From assembly GCA_900316975.1 (NCBI GenBank), contig ONFA01000001.1, positions 124,001-188,000 on the forward strand: a stretch of DNA of 64,000 bases, in the 5' to 3' direction. The notes beneath the pieces are model-generated. The model saw only the letters and a program-made list of their open reading frames with translations, had not been told where the DNA came from and did no database searches. Position 1 is the first letter of the stretch. The number at the start of each line of letters is the position of its first letter. A program made the translations under genes and the position numbers. The DNA is from an uncultured Prevotellaceae bacterium (GTDB lineage Bacteria; Bacteroidota; Bacteroidia; Bacteroidales; Bacteroidaceae). Below are positions 11,982 through 23,270 of this stretch, one piece after another.

Positions 11982-12467
11982 TTAGAGATGGCCGATGAGT
12001 TGCTCGATGGTTTTCTGCTGCACCTCATCGTCCTTCATCCGTTCGCCAATCACCTTCTCGGCAATGTCGAGAGCGAGGGTTGCTACTTCCTTTCGCACGT
12101 CCTGCAAGGCACGTTCCTTCTCCGCCAGAATGCTTTGCCGTGCTTCCTCTATCATCTGGTTGGCTGAGGCTTGCGCCTCTTCTTGTGCCGCCCGAACGAT
12201 TTGCTGCTTCTCCTGCATGGCTCCAGCAATGATGTCTTTCTGCTGTGCTTTGGCATCAGCCAACAGTTTCTCGCCCTCAGCCTGAATCGTAGCCAACTTT
12301 TCGTTGGCTTGTTTGGCTGAGAGGAGCGACATCTCGATGAACTCCTTACGCTCGTTGATGGCCTTCACGATGACTGGGAAGCCGAACTTCGCCAGCAGGA
12401 AGAACACCACGCCGAAAGAGAGAACCATCCAGAAGAGCAGTCCCGGGTCTGGTGTGAGTGGATTCAT
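11982..12467 (-). CDS. atpF: ATP synthase Fo b subunit
   Basis: 161 residues. One N-terminal membrane helix (LLFWMVLSFGVVFFLLAKFG) is followed by a long charged alanine/glutamate-rich helix, the layout of the peripheral-stalk dimer that links Fo subunit a to F1 delta. It starts six bases after the end of atpE and is followed by atpH after a 33-base gap. Normal length and composition. Confidence 0.97.
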   Translation of the reverse strand: MNPLTPDPGLLFWMVLSFGVVFFLLAKFGFPVIVKAINERKEFIEMSLLSAKQANEKLATIQAEGEKLLADAKAQQKDIIAGAMQEKQQIVRAAQEEAQASANQMIEEARQSILAEKERALQDVRKEVATLALDIAEKVIGERMKDDEVQQKTIEQLIGHL

Positions 12468-12473
12468 GGTTGA

Positions 12474-12931
<458 letters not shown>

Positions 12932-13933
12932 TTATTCATCGTGCGCCAATCCGATGAAGTTGGCGGTCAGAATGGTAAACACGTATGCTTGGATGAATGC
13001 CACGAGAAGTTCGAGGCAATTCATGAATATGCAGAAAAGGACACTGACTGCGGTCATCGAGGCACACATGGCGGTGCCCATCTTTGCGGTGACAAAGACC
13101 ACGCTGGTCAAAGCGAGAATGATGATGTGTCCTGCCATGATGTTGGCAAAGAGACGGACGGTGAGTGAGAAGGGCTTGGTGAACACACCGATGAACTCAA
13201 TGGTCGGCATGATGGGTAGCGGTGCTTTAAGGAAAATAGGCACGTCTGGCCAGAAGATGCTCTTGTAGTAACCTTTGGGCGCAAAGAAATTGATGGCGAT
13301 AAAGGCGGAGACGGCACAGGTCAACGTTACAGCAATGTTGCCCGTCAAGTTCGCTCCCCCAGGGAATACAGGGAGGAGTCCCAAGAGGTTGCTCGTCAGG
13401 ATGAAGAGGAACACGGTCATCAGATAGGGCGAGAACCGTTCATAGCCATGTCCGATACTCTCTTTCGCCACATCCTTGTCAATAAAGTCGATGACTGCTT
13501 CCATCATACCCACAAAGCCACCTGGTGCTTTCTTGCTTCCATTCTTCCTGTACCATCGTGCCAAACCTAACACTACTGAGCAGAGCAGGGTACACACGAT
13601 GAACAGTTCCAACACGTTCTTCGTGATGCTGATGTCGAAGGGACGTTCACCTGCCGCATTGACAATCTTTCCCTCATAATCACCCTCCTCGGCGATGTGA
13701 TAGCCTTGATAGGTGGCACCATGTTCCAGTTTATTCGACATGAATGCATCCACACCCTGTTCTCCAATGAGGATGCAGGGTAGGGGAATTACAGCCCCTT
13801 CTACAATGTGCCATTCATAACTGTCGCCCAAGTGCTCGAAGATGAGTTTGGACACGTCCAAACCTTCCTCTGCTCTCATCGGTGCAGCGAATCCTAACAC
13901 ACATATAATATATATAAGGAGTTTCTTCATCAT
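12932..13933 (-). CDS. atpB: ATP synthase Fo a subunit
   Basis: About 333 residues from the ATG-ATG at 13933/13930; a longer frame to 13969 would overlap atpC and add a non-hydrophobic extension before the signal-like segment KKLLIYIICVLGFAAPMRA. The a subunit forms the ion half-channels against the c-ring. Residues after ~190 contain several membrane helices, including FSLTVRLFANIMAGHIIILAL with the essential arginine (TVRLF). The long, probably periplasmic N-terminal region is usual in Bacteroidetes. It begins about five bases after atpC ends. No hypothetical gene sits between atpC and atpB here. Confidence 0.95.
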   Translation of the reverse strand: MMKKLLIYIICVLGFAAPMRAEEGLDVSKLIFEHLGDSYEWHIVEGAVIPLPCILIGEQGVDAFMSNKLEHGATYQGYHIAEEGDYEGKIVNAAGERPFDISITKNVLELFIVCTLLCSVVLGLARWYRKNGSKKAPGGFVGMMEAVIDFIDKDVAKESIGHGYERFSPYLMTVFLFILTSNLLGLLPVFPGGANLTGNIAVTLTCAVSAFIAINFFAPKGYYKSIFWPDVPIFLKAPLPIMPTIEFIGVFTKPFSLTVRLFANIMAGHIIILALTSVVFVTAKMGTAMCASMTAVSVLFCIFMNCLELLVAFIQAYVFTILTANFIGLAHDE

Positions 13934-13937
13934 GTCT

Positions 13938-14183
13938 TTATGATTCACCCAGCATACGGACTGGCTCACATACTACTGTTATTTCGTCGTTCTCTATTCT
14001 CACCACACCATTGCCACAATTGATTTCTTCACTTTCCGTGTGAATGCTCCCCTCCTTCAGTTCTGCAATCATGGGCGCATGACCTGGCAAGAACTCCATG
14101 AGTCCTGTTGTTGATGGGAACTGAAAGCGTTCCACATCCCCGTCGTAGGTCGTCCCTGTAGGTGTGATGATTTGTAGATGCAT
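13938..14183 (-). CDS. atpC: ATP synthase F1 epsilon subunit (short form)
   Basis: 81 residues with the beta-sandwich half of epsilon (LQIITPTGTTYDGDVERFQF, FLPGHAPMIAEL). The C-terminal two-helix domain, which can inhibit ATP hydrolysis in many bacteria, is absent. Short epsilon subunits are usual in Bacteroidales, so this is not a truncation. It lies between atpD and atpB in the operon. Its leader carries a 26-base repeat that also occurs at 19777-19802. Confidence 0.95.
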   Translation of the reverse strand: MHLQIITPTGTTYDGDVERFQFPSTTGLMEFLPGHAPMIAELKEGSIHTESEEINCGNGVVRIENDEITVVCEPVRMLGES

Positions 14184-14190
14184 AATTCCT

Positions 14191-16404
<2,214 letters not shown>

Positions 16405-16409
16405 AAAGG

Positions 16410-16474
16410 GCGTACTCCTCGGGTACGGTGTGCCGTAGTCGAGGAGTACGCAGTGTCGTACCCGAGGGGTACGC
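16410..16474. repeat. Three-arm palindromic element in convergent spacer
   Basis: Arm A (16410-16427) pairs with arm C (16457-16474) over 18 positions with one mismatch. The first 12 bases of A also pair perfectly with arm B (16440-16451). The two stems are mutually exclusive. There is no T-run, so it is not a plain intrinsic terminator. Confidence 0.8.
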
Positions 16475-16486
16475 TATAGAAAAGAT

Positions 16487-18217
16487 TTATTGAATCACCA
16501 CTTTTCGGACTGTTTCTCCTGTTTTCATCATGTAGATGCCCGGTTGTGTGGGTTTTGCCACTTGGATGCCATTTAGCGTATAGTAGGTGGCAGTGGAAGT
16601 CTGGCTGCTGGCAATCTCACCGATGGTCATGGCATCAGCACCGCCCATGAACTTGAAAGAAATAAGTCCACCATTTTCTTGGATGTCGGTGATGGGCTTG
16701 TTCATGTTCTTTGTCCCGTCGGTGTTTTTGTTGAAGAGTGCCCCTCCGTAGGAATCGTGTGAGCCGTTGATGAGTTGGGTCACATGGGAGTTTCCTGGAA
16801 AGAGATGGGATTGGTATTGTTCAGCGTTGATGTTGTATGTCTTGTTGTAGTAACTGCCGTATTTTTTTCCTGCGGGTATGATGCTCATGCGCTGATGTTT
16901 TTTTATGGTGTTGACCCCATTTGTAACCCATGCCTCTCGCTGATAGTCCACGTGAATGACGAGCAGCCCGTGTATGCCTGTGTTGTAATCTACATACCTG
17001 AACCAGCCTTTGGACTGTCGGTTTTCGAGAATGAAGTATTCGTTGTGGTTGCCATCGTTATAGATGATGTATGCTACAGGTTCATCATGAAGGTTGGGCA
17101 TATCGGTGATGGTGGTGGGTTCGTTCAGTTCTATCAGGTCGAGCCATCCGGCAAACCATCGTTCGTAGGCTGTGAATCCAGTGGGGCTTTCGCTGTATCC
17201 TGTTGCCCCACAGCCGCTTCCTGATGCCATGATGTCCCAATGCTGCATGTTGAAACCTCCATTGTATTGGGTGTCGTAGAAGTCGGGCAGACCCAGGCAA
17301 TGGCTGAATTCATGACAAGCTGTTCCGATACCGTCCATGATGTTGCTGGTTGTTCCTCTCAATTCGCAACTCATGGCATAGGTGTTAATGGTGTATCCGC
17401 CCAATTTGAAAGGGCCTTCACCATCATTGTATTTCCTTAGCAATGTGAGTGAAGATTCGTGTGGCCAGATGGTGCTTTCAGCGGCTCCAGCATGTTCTCC
17501 GTAGCCAGCATAGATAATATAGACTTGGTCCACCTCTTTGTCTCCATCCCAATCGTAATCAGCCCAATTGATATCGTATTTCTGATTTGCCAATCTGCAT
17601 GCTTCAGTGGTTAATTCTCCCACCCTTTTGTCTTCGCCATTGGAATCATTCTCGCCATAATAGGTGTTTGCGTGGCTGACTTCGATGGGACCAAATACGT
17701 CAAACGTCAGGTCGAATTGTCCGTAGGACTGGTCGTAGAAGTAGTCGTGTACAGAGCCGGCATTGTGGTCCTCGTTATACCCCACTTGGTTAAACATCCT
17801 GTAGAACTTCTCAGGTGTATGTTTGCTCTTCATCGCCAGATTGGGAAATTTCACCAGAAGGACGATGCCTTTCTTTTTACCAATATAGGCAGAGGGGTAG
17901 CCAAATGCCTGACGGGTTTTGTTTTCTGCTGCTCGCTGTTGACGACGCAGGTTAAGTCGGGTGCTTTTTTCGCTCCAAGCTTTGTTGATGGAGTCAGCCA
18001 GTTCGGGAGCCAATCGCCAGTCTCCGTTTGTTTCCTTCACGATGGGCGTGCCGTCCAGCGTAGCATAGAAATGGCAACATTCATCACCGAACAGCGTGAT
18101 GGTTAACATGGTGCCATCGCTGTTTGTCACAGTGAAAGGCTTCACGTTGGCAGGAATGCCCCATGCCCAACCTGTGGCAAGAAGCAAGAGAAATGAGAGT
18201 ATAAGACGTTGTATCAT
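16487..18217 (-). CDS. Secreted M6-family zinc metalloprotease
   Basis: 576 residues: signal peptide (LILSFLLLLATGWAWG), an N-terminal propeptide-like region with conserved HFYATLDGTPIV, then an M6 (immune inhibitor A-like) catalytic domain with the zinc motif HEFSHCLGLPDFYD at residues ~302-315. The C-terminus (YYTLNGIQVAKPTQPGIYMM ... RKVVIQ) is the sorting-type tail shared by several secreted proteins in this window, implying outer-membrane export. Substrate unknown. It is monocistronic; a TATCTTTG box sits just upstream of the ATG. Confidence 0.93.
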   Translation of the reverse strand: MIQRLILSFLLLLATGWAWGIPANVKPFTVTNSDGTMLTITLFGDECCHFYATLDGTPIVKETNGDWRLAPELADSINKAWSEKSTRLNLRRQQRAAENKTRQAFGYPSAYIGKKKGIVLLVKFPNLAMKSKHTPEKFYRMFNQVGYNEDHNAGSVHDYFYDQSYGQFDLTFDVFGPIEVSHANTYYGENDSNGEDKRVGELTTEACRLANQKYDINWADYDWDGDKEVDQVYIIYAGYGEHAGAAESTIWPHESSLTLLRKYNDGEGPFKLGGYTINTYAMSCELRGTTSNIMDGIGTACHEFSHCLGLPDFYDTQYNGGFNMQHWDIMASGSGCGATGYSESPTGFTAYERWFAGWLDLIELNEPTTITDMPNLHDEPVAYIIYNDGNHNEYFILENRQSKGWFRYVDYNTGIHGLLVIHVDYQREAWVTNGVNTIKKHQRMSIIPAGKKYGSYYNKTYNINAEQYQSHLFPGNSHVTQLINGSHDSYGGALFNKNTDGTKNMNKPITDIQENGGLISFKFMGGADAMTIGEIASSQTSTATYYTLNGIQVAKPTQPGIYMMKTGETVRKVVIQ

Positions 18218-18230
18218 AATAAAAACGGTA

Positions 18231-18238
18231 CAAAGATA
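18231..18238 (-). promoter_or_regulatory. -7 box of M6 protease gene
   Basis: TATCTTTG on the minus strand, 13 bases before the ATG at 18217; no convincing -33 element. Confidence 0.5.
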
Positions 18239-18355
18239 GTGATTTTAATTAGGAATTTAGGAATTGGAATTTAGGAATTGTTGCTTTGGTGATGAAAAAC
18301 CAATCTTTTTAACAAAAAAAATCCCATTTTTCGTGTTCATTTCCTTGTTCTTTCC

Positions 18356-18363
18356 TATCTTTG
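18356..18363 (+). promoter_or_regulatory. -7 box of the DUF4424/YARHG gene
   Basis: TATCTTTG followed by CA, 22 bases before the ATG at 18386. The -33 region is T-rich but not a clear match. Confidence 0.6.
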
Positions 18364-18385
18364 CATCATCAAAACCAGATTAACA

Positions 18386-19573
18386 ATGAACTTGAGATTT
18401 TTGACAGCATCCATTTTGTGGATTCTCACCATGTTGGCAAGTGCTAATGATGGTGTGTTTTATGTAAATGGTAACCAGATTGTTCCCTTGCAGGAAACGG
18501 ATGTGGCAGTGACAAAGGAAGTGCTGACTATCAGTATACAAGATGACGGATATGCTACAGTGGACGTGTTGTATGAATTCACGAATCGTGGAGCCGCGAA
18601 AGTGGTGGATGTGGGTTTTGAGGCATCGGCACCTTACAATACGGGCGACAAGTTGGATAAGATGGGTAAACATCCTTACATTTACGACTTCACCGTTGAG
18701 ATGAATGGAACGAAACTCCCTATTCGCAACTATGTGGTGCATCATAGTTCAGAAGATGAACCCACCGATTTTGTACCGCTTGACCTCAATCAGTGGCGCG
18801 ACATCAAGGATACTGATGATGCGCTATCGGGCATCATCAATAAACAGACGCAAGAGAATATCGACTATTCCTATGCTTATTGTTTCAAGGCCAACTTCAA
18901 GGAGGGCAAGAATGTGGTTCATCACACTTACCGATATATGATGTCAGGGGGTATCTATAACCATTTCGGCATTCCCTATTGGTTGAAGCCAGCCATGCGT
19001 TGGGCAAACCATCAGATAGATGATTTCACACTTCGCATCAAGGCAGAGAAAACAGCCAAGCAGTTCTGTATAGCCAAAGATCCGATGTGGAGCGCTGCCC
19101 AATGGCGTTTGGCTGAGGGAACGGGTAAGATGCATGTCGTTAATGGCGGATATGACATGGAGTATTATGAGTTTTCTTTGCGCAATGGCACTTATGAATG
19201 GCACGCTAAGAATTTCCGTCCAACGGATGACATCCATATTGATTCTGCAGAAGGGGCTCTTTTCTCTCGTGAGGATTTCAAATTGGGACGTTTTTATGAC
19301 CGTACAGCCCCCATGAATATGTTGGTGCCTTACGAAATGATGGAAGAGACGGATGACGACCCTCGGATTCCTGCCAATACCACGACCAATGGCATCCCAA
19401 ACTCTCGCATCTTGCGTAATCTTCCTTACGCTAATCGTGGGTATGTGTTCAAAGACCAGAAATTGGCTGCCTATTTCAAGTCGCTTTGGTGGTATATGCC
19501 TGATCCCAACTGGAATCAGGACACTTCTGACTTCACCGAGGAGGAGCGGAAACTTGTTAATGATTATAAATGA
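18386..19573 (+). CDS. Secreted DUF4424-like protein with C-terminal YARHG domain
   Basis: 395 residues with a signal peptide ending at LASAN. The N-terminal half (NDGVFYVNGNQIVPLQETDV, then KEVLTISI and VDVLYEFTN) resembles DUF4424. Residues ~340-395 (RILRNLPYANRGYVFKDQKL, then YFKSLWWYMPDP) are a YARHG domain, a small extracellular module of unknown function common in Bacteroidetes and Firmicutes. No catalytic motif is visible. It is probably periplasmic or extracellular. A repeat-rich spacer follows, so it is likely monocistronic. Confidence 0.85.
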   Translation: MNLRFLTASILWILTMLASANDGVFYVNGNQIVPLQETDVAVTKEVLTISIQDDGYATVDVLYEFTNRGAAKVVDVGFEASAPYNTGDKLDKMGKHPYIYDFTVEMNGTKLPIRNYVVHHSSEDEPTDFVPLDLNQWRDIKDTDDALSGIINKQTQENIDYSYAYCFKANFKEGKNVVHHTYRYMMSGGIYNHFGIPYWLKPAMRWANHQIDDFTLRIKAEKTAKQFCIAKDPMWSAAQWRLAEGTGKMHVVNGGYDMEYYEFSLRNGTYEWHAKNFRPTDDIHIDSAEGALFSREDFKLGRFYDRTAPMNMLVPYEMMEETDDDPRIPANTTTNGIPNSRILRNLPYANRGYVFKDQKLAAYFKSLWWYMPDPNWNQDTSDFTEEERKLVNDYK

Positions 19574-19601
19574 TAAACTCAACTTTCGGAAGTCATAAAA
19601 A

Positions 19602-19802
19602 CCACAGATTGCACAGATTACACGGATTTTTTTTAACAACGAATTTCCCTAATTTTACGAATTTTTCTTTTCAATGCCGCAGGCGGCAACGAAGGAAAAC
19701 GAATGGAAGGCGTTCCACATTCGGAGAAATCAGAAGGATTTCATTCGGCGGGCTTGCCCATAAAAACAATTCGGAAAATTGGCTACGCCGAGCTAAAGGT
19801 TC
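19602..19802. repeat. Intergenic dispersed-repeat block
   Basis: The 290-base gap holds no gene. It contains CACAGATTGCACAGATTACA-type sequence (related to 40394-40600), a stretch rich in AACGAATTT and GCAGGCGGCAA units, and at 19777-19802 a copy of the 26-base repeat found in the atp operon. Confidence 0.65.
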
Positions 19803-19863
19803 GTTGTTGAAAAAAAGAACTCCAGAAACTTAAATGATAAACAATATTCTATAATCTTCCATT

Positions 19864-21255
19864 ATGAAAAAGTTATTTTTAACATCACTCTTGATGCTGT
19901 TTTCCGTTTCAGCAGCATTTGCACTCAAAGTTGACAAAATTGTAAGCATCTCTGTAAAAGATGATAAAGGTAAAACAGAGTCGCGTTCTTACAGGCTTTA
20001 TGTGCCTGACAATGTAAAGGATAATGCACCGCTGGTGGTTTCCCTTCATGGTGCCAATGGCAATCAGTTGGCTAACCGTCCAATGACGACAGAGGTGGCT
20101 GATGAAGAAGGCTTCATCGTGGTTTATCCACAAGGCAAGACTGTCGATTTCTATTTGGCAGGCATGAACACGACGGGTTGGGTGTCTTCTGGGGAAGTCA
20201 ATGCTGATGTCGAGTTTATAAAAGCTATCATTGAAGATGTGAAAAAGAATTATTCAGTGGATAGCAAACGCATTTATTGCTGTGGATTCTCTAATGGCGG
20301 CATGATGACCTATGCGCTCTCCAATACATGTGCTGACATCTTTGCAGCATTTGCATCCATTAGTGGATTCCAAATGAATGAATTCCACTTCCGCCACACT
20401 GGTGCACGCCCTGTGCCATTCCTGCACATTCATGGAAAGGCAGACGATTTTGTGAAGTATTCTTTGATGCCCACCATTGTGGACGAAATGGTGGCACGCA
20501 TCGGCGCAAATCCTGTGCCAGTAAAGACGACCGTTCCTGGCAAATACACCAAGAGTGTTTATGAGGCAACCGAAGGTGGCTTCCCATACGTGTACTATGA
20601 AATGGACGGAATGGGACATAACGACATGACAAACAACACGCCAGAAGGTAATTCTGCCAAGACCATGTGGGCTCACTTCAAGCAGTACACGCTGGACACT
20701 CCTTGTGATGCCACGCTCAAGTGGATGCCACGTGTGGAGGAAGAAGGCTATAAGCCTGCTCAGCACGGATGGATAAACACCGGTAAATCCATCCTTCGTT
20801 ATGGTGGTGCCAAGCATGCCAGCGACAATAGCGACCACAATGTGTATCGCTCGTTCCAACTTGACAAGGGTAACTACAAACTGACCTTTAAATCTTCTGG
20901 TGATGTGGGTAAGAAATTCCTGGTGCGTATCAAGAAGATAGGTGGAGATTATGTACTTGACACGACTGCTGAAGTGGGCGAAGATGCCGCCTTCTGCTTT
21001 AAGGTCGAGGATGGTTGGGGTGAATATATCTTTGCTTTGACTCGCAATGATAATGCCGATAACATCAGTGTTACCAACATTGCGCTTCATTCTGCCACGG
21101 CAGAGGAAATGACTTCCGTTTCAGCATTGGAGGCATCTTCTATGGATACACCAAGGTATTATAACTTAGCAGGTGTCCCATCCTCACGACTACGGAAAGG
21201 CTTTAATATTGTTCAGACAGGTCCTAACGCTTCCAAAACAATCTTTGTGAAGTGA
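19864..21255 (+). CDS. Secreted CE1-type esterase (PHB-depolymerase/feruloyl-esterase family)
   Basis: 463 residues, signal peptide ending in SAAFAL. The alpha/beta-hydrolase core (~25-260) has the oxyanion segment PLVVSLHGANGN, the nucleophile elbow GFSNGG with Ser143, and a likely catalytic His in DGMGHNDM. This is the LpqC/PHB-depolymerase-like branch of CE1, which in fibre degraders usually removes feruloyl or acetyl groups from xylan; that role is inferred from context. A C-terminal beta-rich domain (~300-410) and a tail ending KTIFVK follow. A strong terminator comes directly after the stop. Confidence 0.88.
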   Translation: MKKLFLTSLLMLFSVSAAFALKVDKIVSISVKDDKGKTESRSYRLYVPDNVKDNAPLVVSLHGANGNQLANRPMTTEVADEEGFIVVYPQGKTVDFYLAGMNTTGWVSSGEVNADVEFIKAIIEDVKKNYSVDSKRIYCCGFSNGGMMTYALSNTCADIFAAFASISGFQMNEFHFRHTGARPVPFLHIHGKADDFVKYSLMPTIVDEMVARIGANPVPVKTTVPGKYTKSVYEATEGGFPYVYYEMDGMGHNDMTNNTPEGNSAKTMWAHFKQYTLDTPCDATLKWMPRVEEEGYKPAQHGWINTGKSILRYGGAKHASDNSDHNVYRSFQLDKGNYKLTFKSSGDVGKKFLVRIKKIGGDYVLDTTAEVGEDAAFCFKVEDGWGEYIFALTRNDNADNISVTNIALHSATAEEMTSVSALEASSMDTPRYYNLAGVPSSRLRKGFNIVQTGPNASKTIFVK

Positions 21256-21271
21256 AAAAAAGAGAGACGTG

Positions 21272-21326
21272 AAAGTTAATGCAGGAAAATTTGTTTGTGT
21301 AAAATTGTTTTCCTGCATTAACTTTT
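21272..21326 (+). terminator. Strong intrinsic terminator after the esterase gene
   Basis: Perfect 18-bp stem (21272-21289 with 21308-21325) around an 18-base loop, ending in a T-run; separates the esterase from the sigma-factor operon. Confidence 0.85.
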
Positions 21327-21375
21327 ATATTTTAATGAGGTCTTTAGATATGAATAACGTAGAAGAAGGTTGGTC

Positions 21376-21900
21376 ATGGGACTGTTCAAGATAGGACGGC
21401 AAGTTGATGATATGCCGACGTTTGAAGCCGTGCTGAAACAGTACGAACGCCCTGTCTATTGGCACATCAGACGCATGGTGGTGAGTCATGAAGATGCGCA
21501 GGATGTCATGCAGGAGACTTTCATCCGGGTGTATCAGGGGTTGGAGAAACTTAGGAAGAAGGAGATGCTGAAGGTCTGGGTGTATAGGATTGCCACGAAT
21601 GAGTGCCTTCGCCATCTTGCCAAGGTGCGTGAGCGGGCGGTTTCAGAGGTGTGTGAGGAGGATGTGTTGTTGGCGCGGCTGACCGCTTCGGAATATGTCG
21701 ATTTTGATGATGTGGCAGGGGTTCGTTTGCAAAAGGCAATCCTCCGTCTGAGCCAGCAAGAAAGAACCGTGTTCAATATGCGGTATTACGACGAGATGAG
21801 TTATGAGGAAATTGGTGAGGTGACGGGCAGCAATGTATCAACACTAAAAGTGGCTTATCACCACGCTAAAGAGAAAATAAAAAAGGAACTATTAAAATAG
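21376..21900 (+). CDS. ECF-type RNA polymerase sigma factor
   Basis: About 174 residues from the ATG at 21376, preceded by GAAGAAGG at good spacing. It shows sigma region 2 (YERPVYWHIRRMV and DAQDVMQETFIRVYQGLEKL) and region 4 (LSQQERTVFNMRYYDEMSYE, then SNVSTLKVAYHHAKEK), with no region 3. It would direct RNA polymerase to a small stress or envelope regulon. It heads a three-gene operon with 21907 and 22255, an arrangement common in Bacteroidetes. Confidence 0.95.
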   Translation: MGLFKIGRQVDDMPTFEAVLKQYERPVYWHIRRMVVSHEDAQDVMQETFIRVYQGLEKLRKKEMLKVWVYRIATNECLRHLAKVRERAVSEVCEEDVLLARLTASEYVDFDDVAGVRLQKAILRLSQQERTVFNMRYYDEMSYEEIGEVTGSNVSTLKVAYHHAKEKIKKELLK

Positions 21901-21906
21901 GGAGAT

Positions 21907-22233
21907 ATGGAAGATCTTTTTAACGACAGCAACAAACGGATGCCATACACGGTGCCGGACGGTTTCTTTGAAGAGATGCATGAGCGCCTGATGACGTCTT
22001 CTCGCATGCTTCAGCCTGCCCCCAGAAGTCAATCGACAAGGAGATTCTGGATGTCGGCAGCCGCAGCCGTGCTGCTTATAGCAGGTGTGTCGTTCTATGC
22101 CCTCCGCCAGACGGAAAAGACGGATGCACCGCTTTTGGCAGATCAACAAGAGAGTGTTGAGGCGTATATGACAGACGATGCGCTTGATGAGTGGATTGCT
22201 ATCTACGAGAATATTGACAACACGATTTTATAA
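21907..22233 (+). CDS. Small membrane protein of the sigma operon, probable anti-sigma factor
   Basis: 108 residues beginning six bases after the sigma gene. Layout: ~40 cytoplasmic residues (NKRMPYTVPDGFFEEMHERL), one transmembrane helix (FWMSAAAAVLLIAGVSFYAL) and an acidic periplasmic part. Position and topology fit a single-pass anti-sigma or sigma-sensing partner, but it lacks a zinc HxxxCxxC anti-sigma motif. The PYTVPDGFFEE motif recurs in this type of Bacteroidetes sigma-linked protein, as far as I recall. Confidence 0.8.
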   Translation: MEDLFNDSNKRMPYTVPDGFFEEMHERLMTSSRMLQPAPRSQSTRRFWMSAAAAVLLIAGVSFYALRQTEKTDAPLLADQQESVEAYMTDDALDEWIAIYENIDNTIL

Positions 22234-22254
22234 CCCTTAAAAACATTTACGAAG

Positions 22255-22953
22255 ATGAAAAGAATCATTACTATGGCAGTGGCTATCCTCCTGATGGCAG
22301 GAAGCACACTGATGGCTCAAACAAGGCAGGGGAACAGACCCCCCAGATTGACAGAGGAACAAATATCCCAAAAGTTGGCATTGCGAATGGCGCGTCACCT
22401 TCAACTTGATGAAGACAAGACAGCCAAGTTCACGCCAATCTATGTGGAATACCGCAATGACCTGAAACAAGTGTGGGAGAAGTATTCATCTCACCCGAAA
22501 ATGGGAAAACCTGCAGCAGGGGGAAAACAGCACCGGTTTACAGAAGAAGAACTGAAACAGATAAACGCCAACCGTTTTGCTCGCAGCCGTGCTACGATTG
22601 ACGTGGAAGAGAACTATTACAAGCGTTTCTTGACAGTTCTCACTCAGCAGCAGTATGACATGATGTTGAAACTCGAGAAGATGCATCTGCAGCGCATGAA
22701 AAATGAGCGGATGAAACGGATGCAGCAGTGTAAACCCCAACCTAAGCGCTCATTCCATCCTGGCAGAAATACTGATGCGAGACAACGTAAGGTTCAAGCA
22801 TCTGAAAACTTGGTGTCAAGCATAGAAAATACACCATCGCAAGAAGAAAAGAAGAGTGGCCGCTGGATGTCTATGAGCGGGGCGCAGTTGGATGGGATTC
22901 CCACAACGTCAGGTATATATATCAATGGTGGAAAGAAGGTGATGATTAAGTGA
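22255..22953 (+). CDS. Secreted Spy/DUF4890-like helical protein with sorting-type tail
   Basis: 232 residues, signal peptide ending LMAQTRQG. The helical body (RLTEEQISQKLALRMARHLQ, then LTQQQYDMMLKLEKMHLQRM) resembles periplasmic Spy/CpxP-like or DUF4890 proteins that often accompany ECF sigma operons. After a basic, Gln-rich linker it ends GIPTTSGIYINGGKKVMIK, the tail otherwise found here on large secreted enzymes. That combination is unusual for a small periplasmic helical protein. Third gene of the sigma operon. Function unknown; envelope stress is a guess from the family. Confidence 0.8.
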   Translation: MKRIITMAVAILLMAGSTLMAQTRQGNRPPRLTEEQISQKLALRMARHLQLDEDKTAKFTPIYVEYRNDLKQVWEKYSSHPKMGKPAAGGKQHRFTEEELKQINANRFARSRATIDVEENYYKRFLTVLTQQQYDMMLKLEKMHLQRMKNERMKRMQQCKPQPKRSFHPGRNTDARQRKVQASENLVSSIENTPSQEEKKSGRWMSMSGAQLDGIPTTSGIYINGGKKVMIK

Positions 22954-23056
22954 GCGCAATAAATTTTCTCATTTAGAATTCTATACCGAACGTAAGTAAT
23001 AAAAATAGAACACGACAAAAAAACATGATTTCTTTTACATGAAAAAGAGTGATTGG

Positions 23057-23096
23057 AGAGATAGGTTCGCAGGGATGCGAGCCTTCTCTTTTTTTG
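23057..23096 (+). terminator. Terminator in the 22954-23270 gap
   Basis: Stem AGAGATAGGTTCGCA / TGCGAGCCTTCTCT with one bulge and a 4-base loop, then seven T's. It ends the sigma operon. The rest of this 317-base gap shows only the -7 box at 23223. Confidence 0.7.
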
Positions 23097-23222
23097 CTCT
23101 GTAGGGTTTTGTGATAAGGTCTTGCCGCATTCTTGTAAGGTTCGAATGCTTTTAATCTGAACCTCGTAACATGGAGAAAAAGAAAAGTAACGTGTAACAA
23201 AGCCTTTTGACGCTTTTGTGTG

Positions 23223-23230
23223 TAACTTTG
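23223..23230 (+). promoter_or_regulatory. -7 box of the CotH gene
   Basis: TAACTTTG followed by CA, 40 bases before the ATG at 23271. T-rich TTTTG elements lie upstream but at non-ideal spacing. Confidence 0.6.
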
Positions 23231-23270
23231 CAAACGAAATTACTTTTACTCAATCTATTTCCACAAACTC

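Noticed and set aside
13934..13969. Longer N-terminus for atpB
   Set aside because: It overlaps atpC and places polar residues before the signal-like helix; the ATG-ATG at 13933/13930 fits better.
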